The notes below the pieces were generated by a model that searched no databases, was not told the origin of the DNA, and saw only the letters and a list, made by a program, of their open reading frames with translations. The translations under genes were made by a program, and so were the position numbers. A DNA stretch of 64,000 nt from DATEDA01 sp963827595. Its GTDB lineage: Bacteria > Pseudomonadota > Gammaproteobacteria > Burkholderiales > SG8-39. This document shows, piece by piece, positions 18,741 through 27,939 of this stretch. Position 1 is the first letter of the stretch. Each line of letters opens with the position of its first letter. The stretch covers positions 44,527-108,526 of the forward strand of contig CAWHBT010000018.1 in the NCBI GenBank assembly GCA_963827595.1, read 5' to 3'.

Positions 18741-19237
18741 GGCGAAGCGTCGGCGACCCGGACGCGGAGCTCGTCCGGCTCGGCGGCGTGGCCGTCCGCG
18801 ATCTCGCGCGGCGTCGCCGCGCGCACGTCGCGGATCTTGCCGCGGAACTCGATCGCGATCCCGGCGAGCGGATGGTTGCCGTCGAGCACGACGCGATCCT
18901 CCGCGATGTCGGTCACCACGTAGATCACGCCGTCCTGCTCGCCGCCCGGGACGCCTTCGAACTGCATCCCGACCGTGAGCTCGGCCGGGAAGTTCGCGCG
19001 CGGCTCGACCCGGAGCAGGCCCTCGTCGTACTCGCCGAACGCTTCCTCCGGCTCGAGGCGGAGGGTGAGCTCCTCGCCGGCCCGCTTGCCCTCGAGCGCC
19101 CGCTCGAGCGCCGGCAGGAGGTCGTCGTACCCGCCGTGGAGGTAGTGGACCGGCGCTTCGGACCGCTGGATCAGGTTGCCCCACAGGTCGGCGAGCTCGA
19201 GCTCGAGGCTCACGACCGTGTTGCGGGCAACCTCCAT
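18737..19237 (-). CDS. FKBP-type peptidyl-prolyl isomerase, SlyD-like
   Basis: 166 residues. The FKBP core is interrupted by the insert-in-flap domain as in SlyD: VHYLHGGYDDLLPALERALEG, then EEAFGEYDEGL, VPGGEQDGV and VVLDGNHPLAGIAIEF. It catalyses proline isomerisation and acts as a chaperone in the cytoplasm. The metal-binding His/Cys tail of E. coli SlyD is absent. The ATG at 19237 overlaps the stop of bcp by one base (TGATG), so the two genes are translationally coupled. The stop overlaps the convergent ABC gene by four bases. Confidence 0.92.
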   Translation of the reverse strand: MEVARNTVVSLELELADLWGNLIQRSEAPVHYLHGGYDDLLPALERALEGKRAGEELTLRLEPEEAFGEYDEGLLRVEPRANFPAELTVGMQFEGVPGGEQDGVIYVVTDIAEDRVVLDGNHPLAGIAIEFRGKIRDVRAATPREIADGHAAEPDELRVRVADASP

Positions 19238-19701
19238 CAGGAGAGTTTTTTCACCAGCCCCAGGACTTCGGCGACGTGGCCTTTCGGCATGACGCCGTAG
19301 AGCGCGTGCCGGACCTTCCCCCGCTTGTCGATGATGAACGTCGACCGGACGATGCAGCTCCGGCGGGCCTCGGTCGGGTCGCGCCAGACGCCGTACGTCC
19401 GGCACACCTCGCCGTCGGGATCCGCGAGCAGCCGCACCGAGAGCCCGTTCAGGTCGCGGAACTCGGCGTGGGTGATGCAGTCGTCGCACGACACCCCGAG
19501 GACCACGCAGTCGTACTTCTCGAAGTCCTGCTCGTGATCGGAGAAGTCGATCGCCTGCATCGTGCACCCGGGCGTGCCGTCCTTGGGGTAGAAGTACAGC
19601 ACGACGTTGCGTCCGCGGAAATCCGCAAGGTCCACCGTCTCCATGTCGGCGTCCGGCAGGGAGAACTGCGGCGCGGGTTGACCGGATTCAAGCATGCGCA
19701 T
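19237..19701 (-). CDS. bcp: Thioredoxin-dependent peroxiredoxin, Bcp/PrxQ type
   Basis: 154 residues from ATG 19701 (or ATG 19695, two codons later). The peroxidatic cysteine is Cys46 in YPKDGTPGCTMQA. The resolving cysteine that many PrxQ proteins carry five residues later is missing, but Cys72 and Cys75 follow (SCDDC). It reduces peroxides with thioredoxin in the cytoplasm. It is first in a two-gene unit with the SlyD-like isomerase. Confidence 0.94.
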   Translation of the reverse strand: MRMLESGQPAPQFSLPDADMETVDLADFRGRNVVLYFYPKDGTPGCTMQAIDFSDHEQDFEKYDCVVLGVSCDDCITHAEFRDLNGLSVRLLADPDGEVCRTYGVWRDPTEARRSCIVRSTFIIDKRGKVRHALYGVMPKGHVAEVLGLVKKLS

Positions 19702-19793
19702 GGGTGAGCGCGAGTCGCGCCGGATTCTAAACCAGATCCCTCGTCCCGGTGTCAAGCGTTCCGCATCGCGCGCGATTTCCGCTCATATAATTC

Positions 19794-20972
19794 GTGCCCC
19801 GCATCCGCCCTTCCGCCGCGACTGCGCGCGCGTCCGCGGGTCGCACGCTGCTCGGGGGGCATTCGGCGCGCGAGTTTCTCGATCGGCACTGGCAGCGGCG
19901 GCCGCTGCTGGTCCGCGGCGCCTGGCCCGGGCTGCGCGATCCCGTGTCGGTGAGTGATCTCTTTCGTCTCGCGGCGCGCGCCGACTGCGAATCGCGGCTC
20001 GTGGTCCGCGACCGCGGTGGCTGGCGGCTCGAGCACGGTCCGTTCCGCGCCGCACGCCTGCGGGCGATGCCCGCGCGCGGCTGGACGCTGCTCGTCCAGG
20101 GCTTGAATCACCTCGTGCCGGCGGCCGAGCGGCTGCTGTACGCGTTCCGCTTCCTGCCCTACACCAGGCTCGACGACGTCATGGCGAGCTATGCGGCCGA
20201 CGGCGGCGGCGTCGGTCCGCATTTCGACTCCTACGACGTGTTTCTGCTCCAGGGCCGCGGTCGGCGACGCTGGCGGGTCAGCCGCCAGCGCGACCTCGAG
20301 CTCGACCCGCGCGCGCCGCTCCGGATCCTGCGCGACTTCCGCGCCGCAGGACGAGTGGGTGCTCGAGCCGGGCGACATGCTCTACCTGCCGCCCGGGATC
20401 GCGCACGAGGGCACGGCGCTCGGTCCCTGCCTGACGTACTCGATCGGGTTCCGCAGCCCGGCGGCGCGCGAGCTCGGGGTCGAGTTTCTCGCGTTCCTCC
20501 AGGATCGCATCGAGCTCGGGGACGAGCGCTATGCGGACGCGGGCGCTCGCCCGAGCCGCCGACCGGCACGGATCGGCGCACCGCTCGTGGATCACTGCGT
20601 CGCGGTGCTCGAGCGCGTGCGCTGGCGCCGCGGCGACGTGGCGGAGTTTCTCGGCCGCTATCTGTCGGAGCCGAAGCCGCACGTCCGGTTCGTCCGGCCC
20701 GTTTCGCCGCTCGCGCCGCGGGCGTTCGAGCGCGCCGCGCGCCGGGCCGGCGTGCGACTCGCGGCGGCAACAGGAATGCTCTTCCGCGGCCGGCGGGTCT
20801 ACATCAACGGCGAGAGCGTTGCGGTCTCCGGCCGGACCCGCGCGCTCCTCCAGCGGCTCGCCGATGCGCGCAGCGCTGCCGGCCCGGACATCGTTCACGC
20901 GCGCGGCCGCCGCGCTGCTCTACACTTGGTATCGGGCGGGCTACCTCGGATCTGGGAGGCGCCAATGGATGA
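19794..20972 (+). CDS. roxA: Ribosomal protein L16 arginine hydroxylase RoxA/YcfD (cupin; three frame changes)
   Basis: JmjC-type 2-oxoglutarate oxygenase. GTG 19794 is the only usable start. The opening LLGGHSAREFLDRHWQRRPLLVRG and the iron site GPHFDSYDVFLLQ (HxD) are in the first frame. The sequence then changes frame near 20339 (expected ILRDFAPQDEWVLEPGDML), again within about 20885-20900 (expected ...AAALLYTWYRAGYL), and once more near 20949, which is needed to reach the TGA at 20970-20972. Each change is equivalent to one extra base. With the corrections the protein is about 390 residues, ends in the winged-helix typical of RoxA, and its stop overlaps the next start (ATGGATGA). I treat it as a functional gene with sequence errors. 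Confidence 0.82.
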   Translation: MPRIRPSAATARASAGRTLLGGHSAREFLDRHWQRRPLLVRGAWPGLRDPVSVSDLFRLAARADCESRLVVRDRGGWRLEHGPFRAARLRAMPARGWTLLVQGLNHLVPAAERLLYAFRFLPYTRLDDVMASYAADGGGVGPHFDSYDVFLLQGRGRRRWRVSRQRDLELDPRAPLRILRDFRAAGRVGARAGRHALPAARDRARGHGARSLPDVLDRVPQPGGARARGRVSRVPPGSHRARGRALCGRGRSPEPPTGTDRRTARGSLRRGARARALAPRRRGGVSRPLSVGAEAARPVRPARFAARAAGVRARRAPGRRATRGGNRNALPRPAGLHQRRERCGLRPDPRAPPAARRCAQRCRPGHRSRARPPRCSTLGIGRATSDLGGANG

Positions 20973-21471
20973 TCTCGCGAAGATTCTGCCGCAGCCGGAG
21001 CGGCGCCTCATCGGGGCGCGCAGCGAGTACCTCGCGGCTTTCGACGCCCTGGTGGCGGGACTGCGCCGCGAGCTGCGGGTGTTCGATCCCGACTGCGTGC
21101 AGCTCGAGCTCGGCGCCCCGGCGCGCATCGACGCGCTGCGCTGGTTCCTCCATGCGAGCCGCGACAACCGGCTGCTGGTCGTCGTTCACGACGCCGATCA
21201 CATCCGCAAGCACTCGCCGCGCTTCATGCGGCTGCTCGCGGAGTTCAGCGCGTCGATCGCGATCCACCAGACCGAGGGCGAGGCGGCGCACGCCCAGGAT
21301 TGCTTCGTGCTCGCCGACATGGAGCACTTCGTGCGGCGTCCGGTCGCGGCGGCGTGGCGGGGCGTCTACGCGATCAACGAGTACCAGGAGTCGCGGCTCA
21401 TCCGCGAGCGCTACGACGAGATCTGGCACAACTCGTTCCCGGCGGTCTCCGCGACTTCGCTCGGGCTGTAA
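20965..21471 (+). CDS. Conserved hypothetical protein downstream of roxA
   Basis: 168 residues from ATG 20965 with GGGAGG upstream. Begins MDDLAKILPQPERRLIGARS; contains VVVHDADHIRKHSPRFMRLL and ends NEYQESRLIRERYDEIWHNSF. No catalytic motif, signal peptide or membrane helix is seen. The start overlaps the roxA stop, so the two are probably translated together. A similar small gene after roxA is, to my knowledge, common in betaproteobacteria (possibly the DUF7931 family), but I cannot assign a function. Confidence 0.8.
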   Translation: MDDLAKILPQPERRLIGARSEYLAAFDALVAGLRRELRVFDPDCVQLELGAPARIDALRWFLHASRDNRLLVVVHDADHIRKHSPRFMRLLAEFSASIAIHQTEGEAAHAQDCFVLADMEHFVRRPVAAAWRGVYAINEYQESRLIRERYDEIWHNSFPAVSATSLGL

Positions 21472-21510
21472 CGAAGGCGCCCTCCGGCGCACGAAGGCGC
21501 CCTCCGGCGT
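21471..21510 (+). repeat. Tandem 20-bp duplication
   Basis: Two adjacent copies of a 20-base unit (acgaaggcgccctccggcg plus c or t) begin at the stop codon of the hypothetical gene and fill the gap before the convergent MBL gene. Each unit holds the palindrome GGCGCC. It may be a folded convergent-gene spacer. Confidence 0.7.
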
Positions 21511-21540
21511 GCGCGAGCGCCCGGCGCGCGCGATCGCCGG

Positions 21541-22297
21541 TCAGAGCACGCGCCAGCCGAACCCGTTCGCCTGATCGGCGACGGCGATCTCCTCCGGCGC
21601 GCACCCGAGCGCGCCGGACAGTGCCGCGGTCGCGAGCCGCGGCAGGTTGTTCGTCTGGGACAAGTGCGCGGCGATCACGTGCTGCAGCCGCGACCGGTCG
21701 ATCGCCGCGAGGATCTCCGCCGCCGCGGCGTTCGCCAGATGGCCGAGCGGCCCGCCGATCCGCGCCTTCAGCCACTGCGGATAGGGTCCGTCCGCGAGCA
21801 TGCCCGGATCGTAGTTGCACTCGAGCACGAGCGCGGCGCAGCCCGAGAGCATCGCCGCGATGTGGCGCGGTCGGTGCGCCGACGTCGGTGAGGACGCCGA
21901 CGCGCGCCGCCCCGTCGGAGACCACGAGCTGCACCGGCTCGCGCGCATCGTGCGGCACCGGGAACGGCTGCACCTCGAGGTCGCCGATCGCGAACGCGGC
22001 ATGGCTGTCGACGATCGTCACCTCGGCGACGTCGGCGGCGAGCGCGCGCGCCGTGCCGTGGGTCATCCAGGCGCACACGCCGTGGCGGCGCGCGAACGGG
22101 AGTGCGCCGTCGGCGTGGTCGCCGTGCTCGTGGGTCACGAAGATTCCGGCGAGATCGCCGGGCGCGAGGCCGAGCCGCGCGAGGCGGCGCTCGGTTTCGT
22201 CGGTCGAGAACCCGCAGTCGACCAGGATGCGGGTCGATCCGGCCTCGACGACGAGGCCGTTCCCCTGGCTGCCGCTGCCGAGCGACGCGAAGCGCAC
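21541..22297 (-). CDS. MBL-fold metallo-hydrolase, YycJ/VicX type (one frame change)
   Basis: About 252 residues once corrected. MRFASLGSGSQGNGLVVEAG opens the fold and the zinc motif THEHGDHADG (HxHxDH) follows; then VLTDVGAPT in one frame joins RHIAAMLSGCAALVLECNYDPGML in the next. Removing one base at about 21868 repairs it; the second half gives HVIAAHLSQTNNLP and ends NGFGWRVL. The family includes putative phosphodiesterases and exonuclease-like proteins; the substrate is unknown. It lies 41 bp after bamC in the dapA-bamC-MBL order common in betaproteobacteria. Confidence 0.85.
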
Positions 22298-22337
22298 GGC
22301 GGTCAGGCGGTCCGCCGTGCGAGCATCGTCGCCCGCC

Positions 22338-23469
22338 TCACTTCAGCTGATCGTAGAGGAGTGCGAGGATCTTCTTCGACGCGCCCGTCGTGTCGAGCTG
22401 GCCGTCCTTGCCGAGCACCTGGACCTGGGTGTCGTCGGACGCGCTCTTGACGATCACCTGATACTGGATCGCCTTCGCCGGCTCGCTCGTCCGCCAGAAT
22501 GCGAGCTTGTCGAGCCACCCCTCCTTCTTGTTGTCGGTCGCCGGATCGACGTAGCGCACGAAATAGACGCCCTTCGACCGGTCGCGATCCTCGACGGTGA
22601 AGCCGACCCGGTCGAGCGCCAGGCCGACGCGGCGCCAGGCGCGGTCGAACGGCTCGGCCACGTTCAGGAGCATGGCGCCGTCGCTCTCCGAGACTAGCTT
22701 CGCGCGCTCGTCCCGGGTGGTGCGCGCTGCGACCTGCGCTTTTGCCTTCGCTTCGTCGGCGCCCAGCTTGACCATCAGCCGCTTCAGGAACTCGGCCTCG
22801 AGCTCGGGATTCGGCGGCGCCGGCTGCCACACCGTGCCGTCGAAGCCGGTGCCCTGCGCGGCTGTTGACGATCTGCTCGACCATGCCGCGGTGACTGATA
22901 TAGATCTCGGAGCCACGGCCGTCCGGCAGGCGCTCGACGCGCGTGCGGAACTTGTCGCGCTCGCCGCTCGAGTAGATCTGATCGAGGTACTTGCCGAGCA
23001 CGTTGCGGATCGGGTCCTGCGGGATCTTGGCGCGGTTCTCGGCCCAATCGGTTTCCATCACCCCGGCGTCGGGCATCTCGACCTTGAGCAGGAAGCCGTT
23101 CTCCTGCCAGAAATCGCGCAGCGTCGGCCAGATCTTCTCCGGCGTCTCGCGCACGATCAGGTAGCGGGTGTTCCCGTCGCGGGCGAGCTGCACGCCATCC
23201 GCGGACGGCAGGACCTCGCCCGTCGACGACGAGCGCGCGCCCTGCCGCTCGGCGCTGTACTGGGAGTAGGTCGCGCTGCTGCTCGAATTCGTCTCCGGCA
23301 CCGCGTAGCGGTCGTCGCGGCCGGGGCGAGTGAGGTCCGGCGGCACCTCGAGCGGCGGGAGCTTCCCGGCGCTCTTGTAGTCGACCTTCCGCTCCATGTC
23401 GAAGGTGCAGCCTGCGACCATGGCCGCGGCCGCGGCCGCTACCGCGAGTCCCCACGTCGTTCGCGTCAT
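22338..23469 (-). CDS. bamC: Outer-membrane assembly lipoprotein BamC (one frame change)
   Basis: Lipoprotein subunit of the BAM complex that inserts beta-barrel proteins. ATG 23469 has GGAGGAG upstream and overlaps the dapA stop by four bases. Residues 1-21 form a lipoprotein signal ending MVAGC (Cys21), then KVDYKSAGKLPPLEVPPDLT, the BamC N-terminal segment that binds BamD in E. coli. The first helix-grip domain ends SEIYISHRGMVEQIVNS near 22863; the second (GTGFDGTVWQPAPPNPELEAEF to ...ILALLYDQLK) is in the next frame. One extra base at 22860-22861 explains the break. Corrected length is about 377 residues, normal for the family. Confidence 0.88.
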
Positions 23470-24380
23470 GCGGCTCCTCCCTCCACAAGGCGCAGGCCGC
23501 CCGTCGGCAGGACGCCGGCCTCGCGCATCGCCTCCCTGACCGTATCGTGGTGTTGTGGCGAGAGCGGCGTCAGCGGCAGGCGGATGCCGCTCTCGATCAG
23601 GCCGAGCTGTGCGACGGCCCACTTCACGGGAATCGGGTTCGCCTCGACGAACAGCTGCCGGTGGAGCCCGAGCAGCCTGAGGTTGATCTCGCGGGCGCGC
23701 GCGAGCTCGCCCGCGAGCGCCGCCGCGCACATGTCGTGCATCAGCCGCGGCGCCACGTTCGCCGTCACCGAGATCACCCCCCGGCCGCCGAGCAGTATGA
23801 GCGCGAGGCACGTGGCGTCGTCGCCGCTATAGATCGCGAAGCCCTTCGGCGCGCGCTTGACGAGATCGGAGCCGCGCTCGATGTTGGCGGTCGCGTCCTT
23901 CAGGCCGACGATGTTCGGGATCTGGGCGAGCCGCAGGACGGTGTCGTTCGCCAGGTCCGCGACCGTGCGCCCGGGCACGTTGTAGAGGATGTTCGGGATG
24001 TCGACCGCCTCCGCGATCGCGCGGAAGTGGCGGTAGAGGCCCTCCTGCGTCGGCCGGTTGTAGTACGGCACGACCGACAGGCAGGCGGCCGCCCCGGCGC
24101 GCTTGGCCGACTCGGTCAGCTCGATCGCCTCGGCGGTGGAGTTGGCGCCGGTCCCGGCGACCACGGGGACCCGGCCCCCGGCGTGCGCCACGGCGACGTG
24201 GATGAGCTCCTTGTGCTCGTCGAAGTCGACGGTGGGCGACTCGCCGGAGGTCCCGACGACCACGATCCCGTCGGTGCCTTCGGTGACGTGCCAGTCGATG
24301 AGGGACTTGAACCGCGCGATGTCGAGGCGGCCGTCCTCGAGCATCGGCGTGACGATGGCGACCAGACTGCCCTGAATCAT
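23466..24380 (-). CDS. dapA: 4-hydroxy-tetrahydrodipicolinate synthase
   Basis: 304 residues. Condenses pyruvate with aspartate semialdehyde, the first committed step of lysine and diaminopimelate synthesis. Seen: GTSGESPTVDFDEHKELI, the tyrosine motif VVPYYNRPTQEGLYRHF, NVPGRTVADL, and the Schiff-base lysine near residue 162 in IVGLKDATANIERG. Its stop overlaps bamC. The gene has 62 bp between its ATG and the end of the upstream methyltransferase gene on the same strand. Confidence 0.96.
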   Translation of the reverse strand: MIQGSLVAIVTPMLEDGRLDIARFKSLIDWHVTEGTDGIVVVGTSGESPTVDFDEHKELIHVAVAHAGGRVPVVAGTGANSTAEAIELTESAKRAGAAACLSVVPYYNRPTQEGLYRHFRAIAEAVDIPNILYNVPGRTVADLANDTVLRLAQIPNIVGLKDATANIERGSDLVKRAPKGFAIYSGDDATCLALILLGGRGVISVTANVAPRLMHDMCAAALAGELARAREINLRLLGLHRQLFVEANPIPVKWAVAQLGLIESGIRLPLTPLSPQHHDTVREAMREAGVLPTGGLRLVEGGAA

Positions 24381-24442
24381 TGGCGTCCCGCCCTGTGGAA
24401 ATGCGAAATCTTACCGGATTTCGCCCGCTCCTGGCACGGTTC

Positions 24443-24991
24443 TTAACCAATCGTTACAGAATCGGCCGTGACCTGCGCCGCACAAATGCGCTGGATCACG
24501 GCCGGTTTCGGCGCGTCCACCCGCCCCTGTTCGAACGCGACCACAGTGAGCCGCTCCCGGAGCGCCTCGAGGAGCTCCCCCGGCCGCAAGAGGAACGCGG
24601 GGTTGGACGGCCGGCCGAGCGCTTCGTTCCCCAGCATGAACGTCTCGTAGATGAGCACGCCCCCCGGGCGCAGCGCGGCCGCGAGCTCGCCGAGCAGCGG
24701 CCGGTGCAGGTAGTTGATGACGACCACGCCGTCGAAGCGCGCGGGCGGGAACGGCCAGGGCTCGCCCTCGAGGTCCGCCGCCTGTGTCCGCACGCCGGGC
24801 AGCGCCGCGAGGGCGGTCAGCGCGGCGGCGTCGCGGTCGACCGCGACGACCCGGCAGCCGCGGGCAGCGAGGTAGCGCGTGTGCCGGCCGGACCCGCACG
24901 CGACGTCGAGCACTTCGCCGCCCGGCCGGATCAGCGCGGCCCATCGAGTCAGCCAGGGCGAAGGGGATTGCAGCTCGTGCTGAGCGGACAT
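24443..24991 (-). CDS. Class I SAM-dependent methyltransferase
   Basis: 182 residues. The SAM-binding motif I reads VLDVACGSGRHTRYLAARG at about residues 28-46, followed by the acidic VVAVDRD and motif IV FDGVVVINYLHRPLL. This resembles the TehB/UbiE-like group. The substrate is not deducible. The ATG 24991 faces the divergent hydrolase-OsmC gene. Confidence 0.85.
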   Translation of the reverse strand: MSAQHELQSPSPWLTRWAALIRPGGEVLDVACGSGRHTRYLAARGCRVVAVDRDAAALTALAALPGVRTQAADLEGEPWPFPPARFDGVVVINYLHRPLLGELAAALRPGGVLIYETFMLGNEALGRPSNPAFLLRPGELLEALRERLTVVAFEQGRVDAPKPAVIQRICAAQVTADSVTIG

Positions 24992-25052
24992 GAAGGTGGT
25001 CGCGACGTGCGGCGCAAGTCATTATATGGATCCCGCTCCGGAGCGAACGCCC

Positions 25053-26270
25053 ATGGCCCCCGACACTGCGAAGGTGGAGTTTCCCGGCGCGCTCGGCGCC
25101 AGCCTGAACGCGCGCCTCGACTCGCCGGCGGCGCCGCCGGCCGCGTACGCGTTGTTCGCGCACTGCTTCACCTGCTCGAAGGACACGCGCGCCGCGACCT
25201 ACGTCGCGGCCGCCCTCGCCGAGCGCGGCATCGCGACCCTGCGGTTCGACTTCACCGGGCTCGGCGGGAGCGGCGGCGACTTCGCGAACACCAACTTCAC
25301 GTCCAACGTCGATGATCTAGTCGCGGCCGCAGATTTTCTGCGGGCGCGCTACCGGGCGCCGGCGCTGCTCGTCGGTCACAGCCTGGGCGGCGCCGCCGTG
25401 CTCGCCGCCGCGCCGCGGATCCCGGAGGCGACCGGCGTCGCGACGATCAACGCCCCGTTCGATCCGGCGCACGTGCTCGCCCTCATTCCGAACCGCGACG
25501 AGATCGCGCGCGCCGGCGAGGCCGAGGTCGTGCTCGCCGGCCGGCCGTTCCGGATCCGGAAGCAGCTCCTCGACGACTTCGCACGCCACAACCTCACCGA
25601 CATCGTGCGCCGCCTGGGCAGGGCGCTCCTCGTCATGCACTCGCCCCGGGACGACACGGTCGAGATCGAGAACGCGACGCAGATCTTCCAGGCCGCCCGG
25701 CACCCGAAGAGCTTCGTCTCGCTCGACCCGGCCGATCACCTGCTCACGCGGCGGGAGGACGCGACTTACGCCGGCCATGTGCTGGCGGCCTGGGCAGAGC
25801 GGTATCTCCCGGCCACGCGGCCGGCCGCGCCGGCGGCGCTCCCGGAAAAGGTCGTGGTACGCGAGACGCGCGAGGGGAAGTTCACGCAGCTCGCGGCGGC
25901 GGGTCGTCACATCGTGCGTGCCGACGAACCGGTCGCGGCGGGCGGGCTCGACTCCGGGATGTCCCCCTACGATCTCCTGCTCGCCGGGCTAGGGGCCTGC
26001 ACCTCCATGACCCTCCGGCTGTACGCGGACCTGAAGGGGCTCCCGCTCGAGCGCGTGACCGTCGAGCTGAAGCATGACAAGATCCACGCCGTCGACTGCG
26101 CCGAGTGCGAGACCCGCGAGGGCAAGATCGACCGGATCGAGCGCGTGATCCGTCTCGAGGGCGCGCTGGACGCGGCGCAGCGTGCCAAGCTGCTCGAGAT
26201 CGCCAACAAGTGCCCGGTCCACCGGACGCTCACGTCGGAGATCACGATCCCGACGCGGCTGGCGGACTGA
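25053..26270 (+). CDS. Alpha/beta hydrolase fused to an OsmC-family domain
   Basis: 405 residues from ATG 25053 (MAPDTAKVEFPG); in-frame ATGs at 24990 and 25026 are less likely because they crowd the divergent methyltransferase start. Residues 1 to about 255 are an alpha/beta hydrolase with the nucleophile elbow GHSLGG near residue 107 and HCFTCSKDT near the start. From about 265 the OsmC domain has GGLDSGMSPYDLLLAGLGACTSMTLR (Cys near 315) and NKCPVHRTL (Cys near 386), the two redox cysteines that reduce organic hydroperoxides in this family. The fusion is known in proteobacteria; the natural substrate is not established. Confidence 0.9.
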   Translation: MAPDTAKVEFPGALGASLNARLDSPAAPPAAYALFAHCFTCSKDTRAATYVAAALAERGIATLRFDFTGLGGSGGDFANTNFTSNVDDLVAAADFLRARYRAPALLVGHSLGGAAVLAAAPRIPEATGVATINAPFDPAHVLALIPNRDEIARAGEAEVVLAGRPFRIRKQLLDDFARHNLTDIVRRLGRALLVMHSPRDDTVEIENATQIFQAARHPKSFVSLDPADHLLTRREDATYAGHVLAAWAERYLPATRPAAPAALPEKVVVRETREGKFTQLAAAGRHIVRADEPVAAGGLDSGMSPYDLLLAGLGACTSMTLRLYADLKGLPLERVTVELKHDKIHAVDCAECETREGKIDRIERVIRLEGALDAAQRAKLLEIANKCPVHRTLTSEITIPTRLAD

Positions 26271-26281
26271 AGCGGAGCCCT

Positions 26282-26864
26282 CTAGAAGGAAGATCCGGGC
26301 CGGGAAAGGAACGCGAGCTCGTCGGGCGTCGACGCGCGCCCGAGGATCGCATTCCGGTGCGGGAAACGCCCGAAGCGCTCGACGATGGCGTAGTGCAGCA
26401 TCGCGTACGTCATCACGCTCGCGCCCGACGTCTCCCCAGCGAGCCGCTCGAAATGCCGGAGCGCTTCGCGCTGCGCATCGACGTCCTCCGCGTGCTCGAA
26501 CGGCAGGTACACGAAAGTCCTTTGCCCCGGGGCGAGCGCGACGTCGAACCCGCTCGCGATCATCCCGCGCGCGACAGCGAGCGCTCGCGGATCGGTCGCG
26601 AACGCGCGGGCCGTGCCGCGGAACATGTTGCGCGGAAACTGGTCGAGCGTGACGACGAGCGCGAGCGCGGCCAGCGGCCGTGCCGTCCAAGCGTCCAGCT
26701 TGCCGGCCGGCCGCGTTCTCGTAGGTCTCCAGGAACCGGTCGCGGACGAGCGCGTCGAAGTCGGTGGATTTTTCCCACCAGCACCTTCGGTTCCGCCCGA
26801 ACTCTGGCGAGTCGGGCGTGCCGAACCAGAACTCGAGCACCTCGGTCCAGCCCGATGTGCTCAC
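26282..26864 (-). CDS. DUF924 family protein (one frame change)
   Basis: About 193 residues after correction. MSTSGWTEVLEFWFGTPDS and RCWWEKSTDFDALVRDRF open the gene; the frame changes near 26707, after which KLDAWTARPLAALALVVTLDQFPRNMFRGTARAFATDP, the hallmark of DUF924, continues. Expected ENAAAGKL is restored by deleting one G from the ggccggcc run. DUF924 proteins are alpha-helical with TPR-like architecture and no known activity. The ATG overlaps the stop of the quinone reductase gene by four bases. Confidence 0.82.
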
Positions 26865-27835
26865 GGCTCGACGACGAGCTTGCCGGTCGCGCGGCGCTCG
26901 GCGATCGCGACCAGCGCCTCGGCGGTCCGCGCGAGCGGGTAGCGGGCCGAGACGAGCGGCCTGAGCTTGCCCTCGCGCAGCATTCCGAGCAACGCCTGCA
27001 TCTCGCGCCGGCTCGCCTCGGGCTCGCGCTGGAGCCAGCCGCCCCAGAAGACGCCGACGATCGAGGCGCCCTTGAGGAGCGCGAGGTTGAGCGGAATGCG
27101 CGGAATCTCGCCGTGGGCGAAGCCGATGACGAGCAATCGCCCGCGCCAGCCGGTGCCGCGCAGGGCCGCCTCGGTGTAGGGGCCGCCCACCGGGTCGAAC
27201 ACCACGTCGACGCCCCGCTCGCCGGCGAGGCTGCGGAGCCGCTCGCGCAGATCCTCGCGCGCGTAGTTGATCGTGTCGTCGGCGCCGCGCGCACGGCAGG
27301 CCGCGAGCTTCTCGTCGCTCGAGGCGGCGGCGATGACGCGCGCCCCGAGCGCCTTGCCGATGTCGATCGCAGCGATGCCGACGCCGCCGCCGGCGCCGAG
27401 CACGAGGAGTGTCTCGCCCGCGGCGAGCTCACCGCGATCCTTGAGCGCGTGCCAGGCCGTTCCATAGGTGAGCGAGAACGCCGCCGCGGCGGCGAAGTCG
27501 ACCCCGGGCGGCAGGGCTAGGACGCGCGCGGCGGAGGTCACGCACTCCTCGGCGAATGCGCCGGTGTTGACCATCGCGACCACCGGGTCGCCGGCCTTGA
27601 GGTGGCTCACGCCCGGGCCGACCTCCCGCACGATGCCGGCGAGCTCCGCGCCCGGGGTGAACGGCAGCGGCGGCTTGAGCTGGTACTTGTTCTGGATGAT
27701 CAGGAGATCGGGGAAGTTGACGCCCGCTGCCTTGACGTCGATGACAACCTCGCCCGCGCCCGGTCGCGGCGACGGCAGCTCCTCGAGCGCCAGCGTCTCG
27801 GGCCCGCCCCACGCCTTGCACACGATCGCTTTCAT
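26861..27835 (-). CDS. Zinc-independent quinone oxidoreductase / MDR-family NADPH reductase
   Basis: 324 residues from ATG 27835 (MKAIVCKAWGGPETLALEEL). This is the medium-chain dehydrogenase fold: AAGVNFPDLLIIQNKYQ, PFTPGAELAGIVREVG, the NADPH-binding GAGGGVGIAAIDIGKALGA near residue 145, and VVFDPVGGPY. No structural-zinc cysteine cluster is seen, as expected for the quinone-reductase branch. It is cotranscribed with the DUF924 gene through a four-base overlap. Confidence 0.9.
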   Translation of the reverse strand: MKAIVCKAWGGPETLALEELPSPRPGAGEVVIDVKAAGVNFPDLLIIQNKYQLKPPLPFTPGAELAGIVREVGPGVSHLKAGDPVVAMVNTGAFAEECVTSAARVLALPPGVDFAAAAAFSLTYGTAWHALKDRGELAAGETLLVLGAGGGVGIAAIDIGKALGARVIAAASSDEKLAACRARGADDTINYAREDLRERLRSLAGERGVDVVFDPVGGPYTEAALRGTGWRGRLLVIGFAHGEIPRIPLNLALLKGASIVGVFWGGWLQREPEASRREMQALLGMLREGKLRPLVSARYPLARTAEALVAIAERRATGKLVVEP

Positions 27836-27939
27836 GGGATCGCTTTCATGGCGGACGAGCTTAGCATGCGGGAATCGTTCACTGAGGCGCGGCCCCGATG
27901 CCCCTACAATCGCGCGCACAACATCCGCAGGGAGTTCCG

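Noticed and set aside
19786..19791. TATAAT just before the roxA GTG
   Set aside because: The expected start of transcription would lie at or after the start codon, so it could only serve a leaderless message; no -35 element is seen.
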